Below are positions 63,615-64,000 of a stretch of 64,000 nucleotides of DNA, piece after piece. The DNA comes from CAYWMY01 sp046352935 (GTDB taxonomy: Bacteria > Pseudomonadota > Gammaproteobacteria > Steroidobacterales > Steroidobacteraceae): the NCBI GenBank assembly GCA_046352935.1, contig JAXMGR010000005.1, positions 124,001 to 188,000 on the forward strand, written 5' to 3'. Position numbers and translations under genes: made by a program. The notes under the pieces were generated by a model. That model made no database searches. It saw only the letters and a list, made by a program, of their open reading frames with translations, and was not told the DNA's origin. How positions within the stretch are numbered: position 1 is the first letter of the stretch; each line of letters starts with the position of its first letter.

Positions 63615-64000
63615 TCAGGCGATCACGATGCGCTGTGGACCCGTGCCCTCAGGGAGGCCTTCGAGCAGCAGCCGCTGCACGCGATGAATGAACCCCTGTG
63701 GCTCGAGAAGGGCTCCACCTTCGGCCAGTACGGCGAGATCAAACGTCAGCTCCGCAAGATCCGTGAATACCTGGGAATCTGCCAGCGAGGAGAGGTGCTG
63801 TATCAGTGCGTGACGGGGATTGATCTCCAACGTCGGCGCCGACGCTGGTACGGTCTGTCCGGCAGACTCCAGCAACCGGCGCAGTTGCGGGCCAGGCTCG
63901 TGTTCGGCTCGCACGAGGCAGGCCGCTGAATCGGCCAGTCTCTGACTCGCGCGGACCGCGGCAACCCGCGGGCCCAGTACTGCGGCAAGACGTTGGCAGA
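63615..64000 (-). CDS. htpG: Chaperone HtpG (Hsp90), C-terminal part only
   Basis: The leftward frame enters from the right edge of the window and ends with a stop at 63615, giving about 127 C-terminal residues. It shows SQRLADSAACLV, then PTLEINPRHALIQ and DLAVLAEGGALLEPQGFIHRVQRLL, which follow the E. coli HtpG C-terminal dimerisation domain (FELNPDHVLV, LLAERGTLEDP, FIRRMNQLL). The N-terminal ATPase and middle domains lie outside. The C terminus has about eight extra residues (EGTGPQRIVIA). Confidence 0.88.
   Translation of the reverse strand, partial: CQRLAAVLGPRVAAVRASQRLADSAACLVRAEHEPGPQLRRLLESAGQTVPASAPTLEINPRHALIQHLSSLADSQVFTDLAELTFDLAVLAEGGALLEPQGFIHRVQRLLLEGLPEGTGPQRIVIA

Overview
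The window is a high-GC chromosomal segment of a motile gammaproteobacterium. It carries one rRNA operon in the order 16S-tRNA-Ile-tRNA-Ala-23S-5S. The gene order from about 38.8 to 61.3 kb closely follows the Pseudomonas aeruginosa PA0390-PA0413 neighbourhood (pilG/H/I/J-chpA-chpC, gshB-tonB-yqgE-ruvX-pyrB, pilT/pilU, yggS, proC, yggT). A deep gammaproteobacterial lineage of the Xanthomonadales/Nevskiales/Steroidobacterales kind fits, but the genus cannot be fixed from this sequence alone.

Layout. 1-5.1 kb: flagellar block. flgBCDE runs leftward (flgE is cut by the window edge); flgA, flgM, flgN, a CsrA-family gene and a PilZ gene run rightward. Near-perfect sigma-54 promoters face flgB and flgA, and a FliA (sigma-28) promoter precedes flgM, so the promoter tiers can be read from the DNA. 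5.3-9.0 kb: cysteine synthesis (cysK-epsC) and a Tat-exported PhoD-type phosphatase. 9.0-12.8 kb, leftward: tRNA-Thr, SPOR-domain protein, coaX, birA, ctlX. 12.9-18.4 kb: the leftward rRNA operon with terminator, boxA sites and a strong promoter. 18.4-23.9 kb: tyrS, an M23 endopeptidase, an IS3 orfA remnant, erpA, a DUF6776-type protein, hemJ, rppH. 24-34.5 kb: a vitamin B12 uptake and activation region (btuC, btuD, cobalamin riboswitch, btuB, pduO, btuF) interleaved with tyrA, pdxH, a hisN-type phosphatase and ampD-ampE. 34.6-38.8 kb: a Cys-cluster protein, bioA, rsmE and an unusual three-part PIN-GNAT-PUA/ASCH-like protein. 38.8-48.7 kb: a Pil-Chp chemosensory operon with a nearly 2000-residue ChpA. 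49-53.9 kb: gshB, tonB, yqgE, ruvX, pyrB, pyrK-like. 53.9-57.2 kb: three tandem type IV pilus retraction-type ATPases (pilT, pilU and a second pilU-like gene). 57.3-64 kb: yggS, aldehyde dehydrogenase, proC, yggT, yggU, an HU-like gene, an alpha/beta hydrolase, an FKBP, msrB and the 3' end of htpG.

How it fits together. Two surface-motility programs dominate: polar-type flagellar genes under sigma-54/FliA control and twitching motility controlled by Pil-Chp with an expanded set of retraction ATPases. The CsrA-like and PilZ proteins beside flgMN are likely post-transcriptional and c-di-GMP inputs. The B12 genes form a scattered uptake regulon: outer-membrane BtuB with TonB, periplasmic BtuF, inner-membrane BtuCD, then adenosylation by PduO. 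No CRISPR array, prophage or large genomic island is visible; the only mobile-element trace is the decayed IS3 fragment. The most distinctive items are the CsrA-family protein with an inserted segment, the PIN-GNAT-PUA/ASCH fusion, the third PilT/PilU-type ATPase, and PyrK in place of PyrR/PyrC around pyrB.
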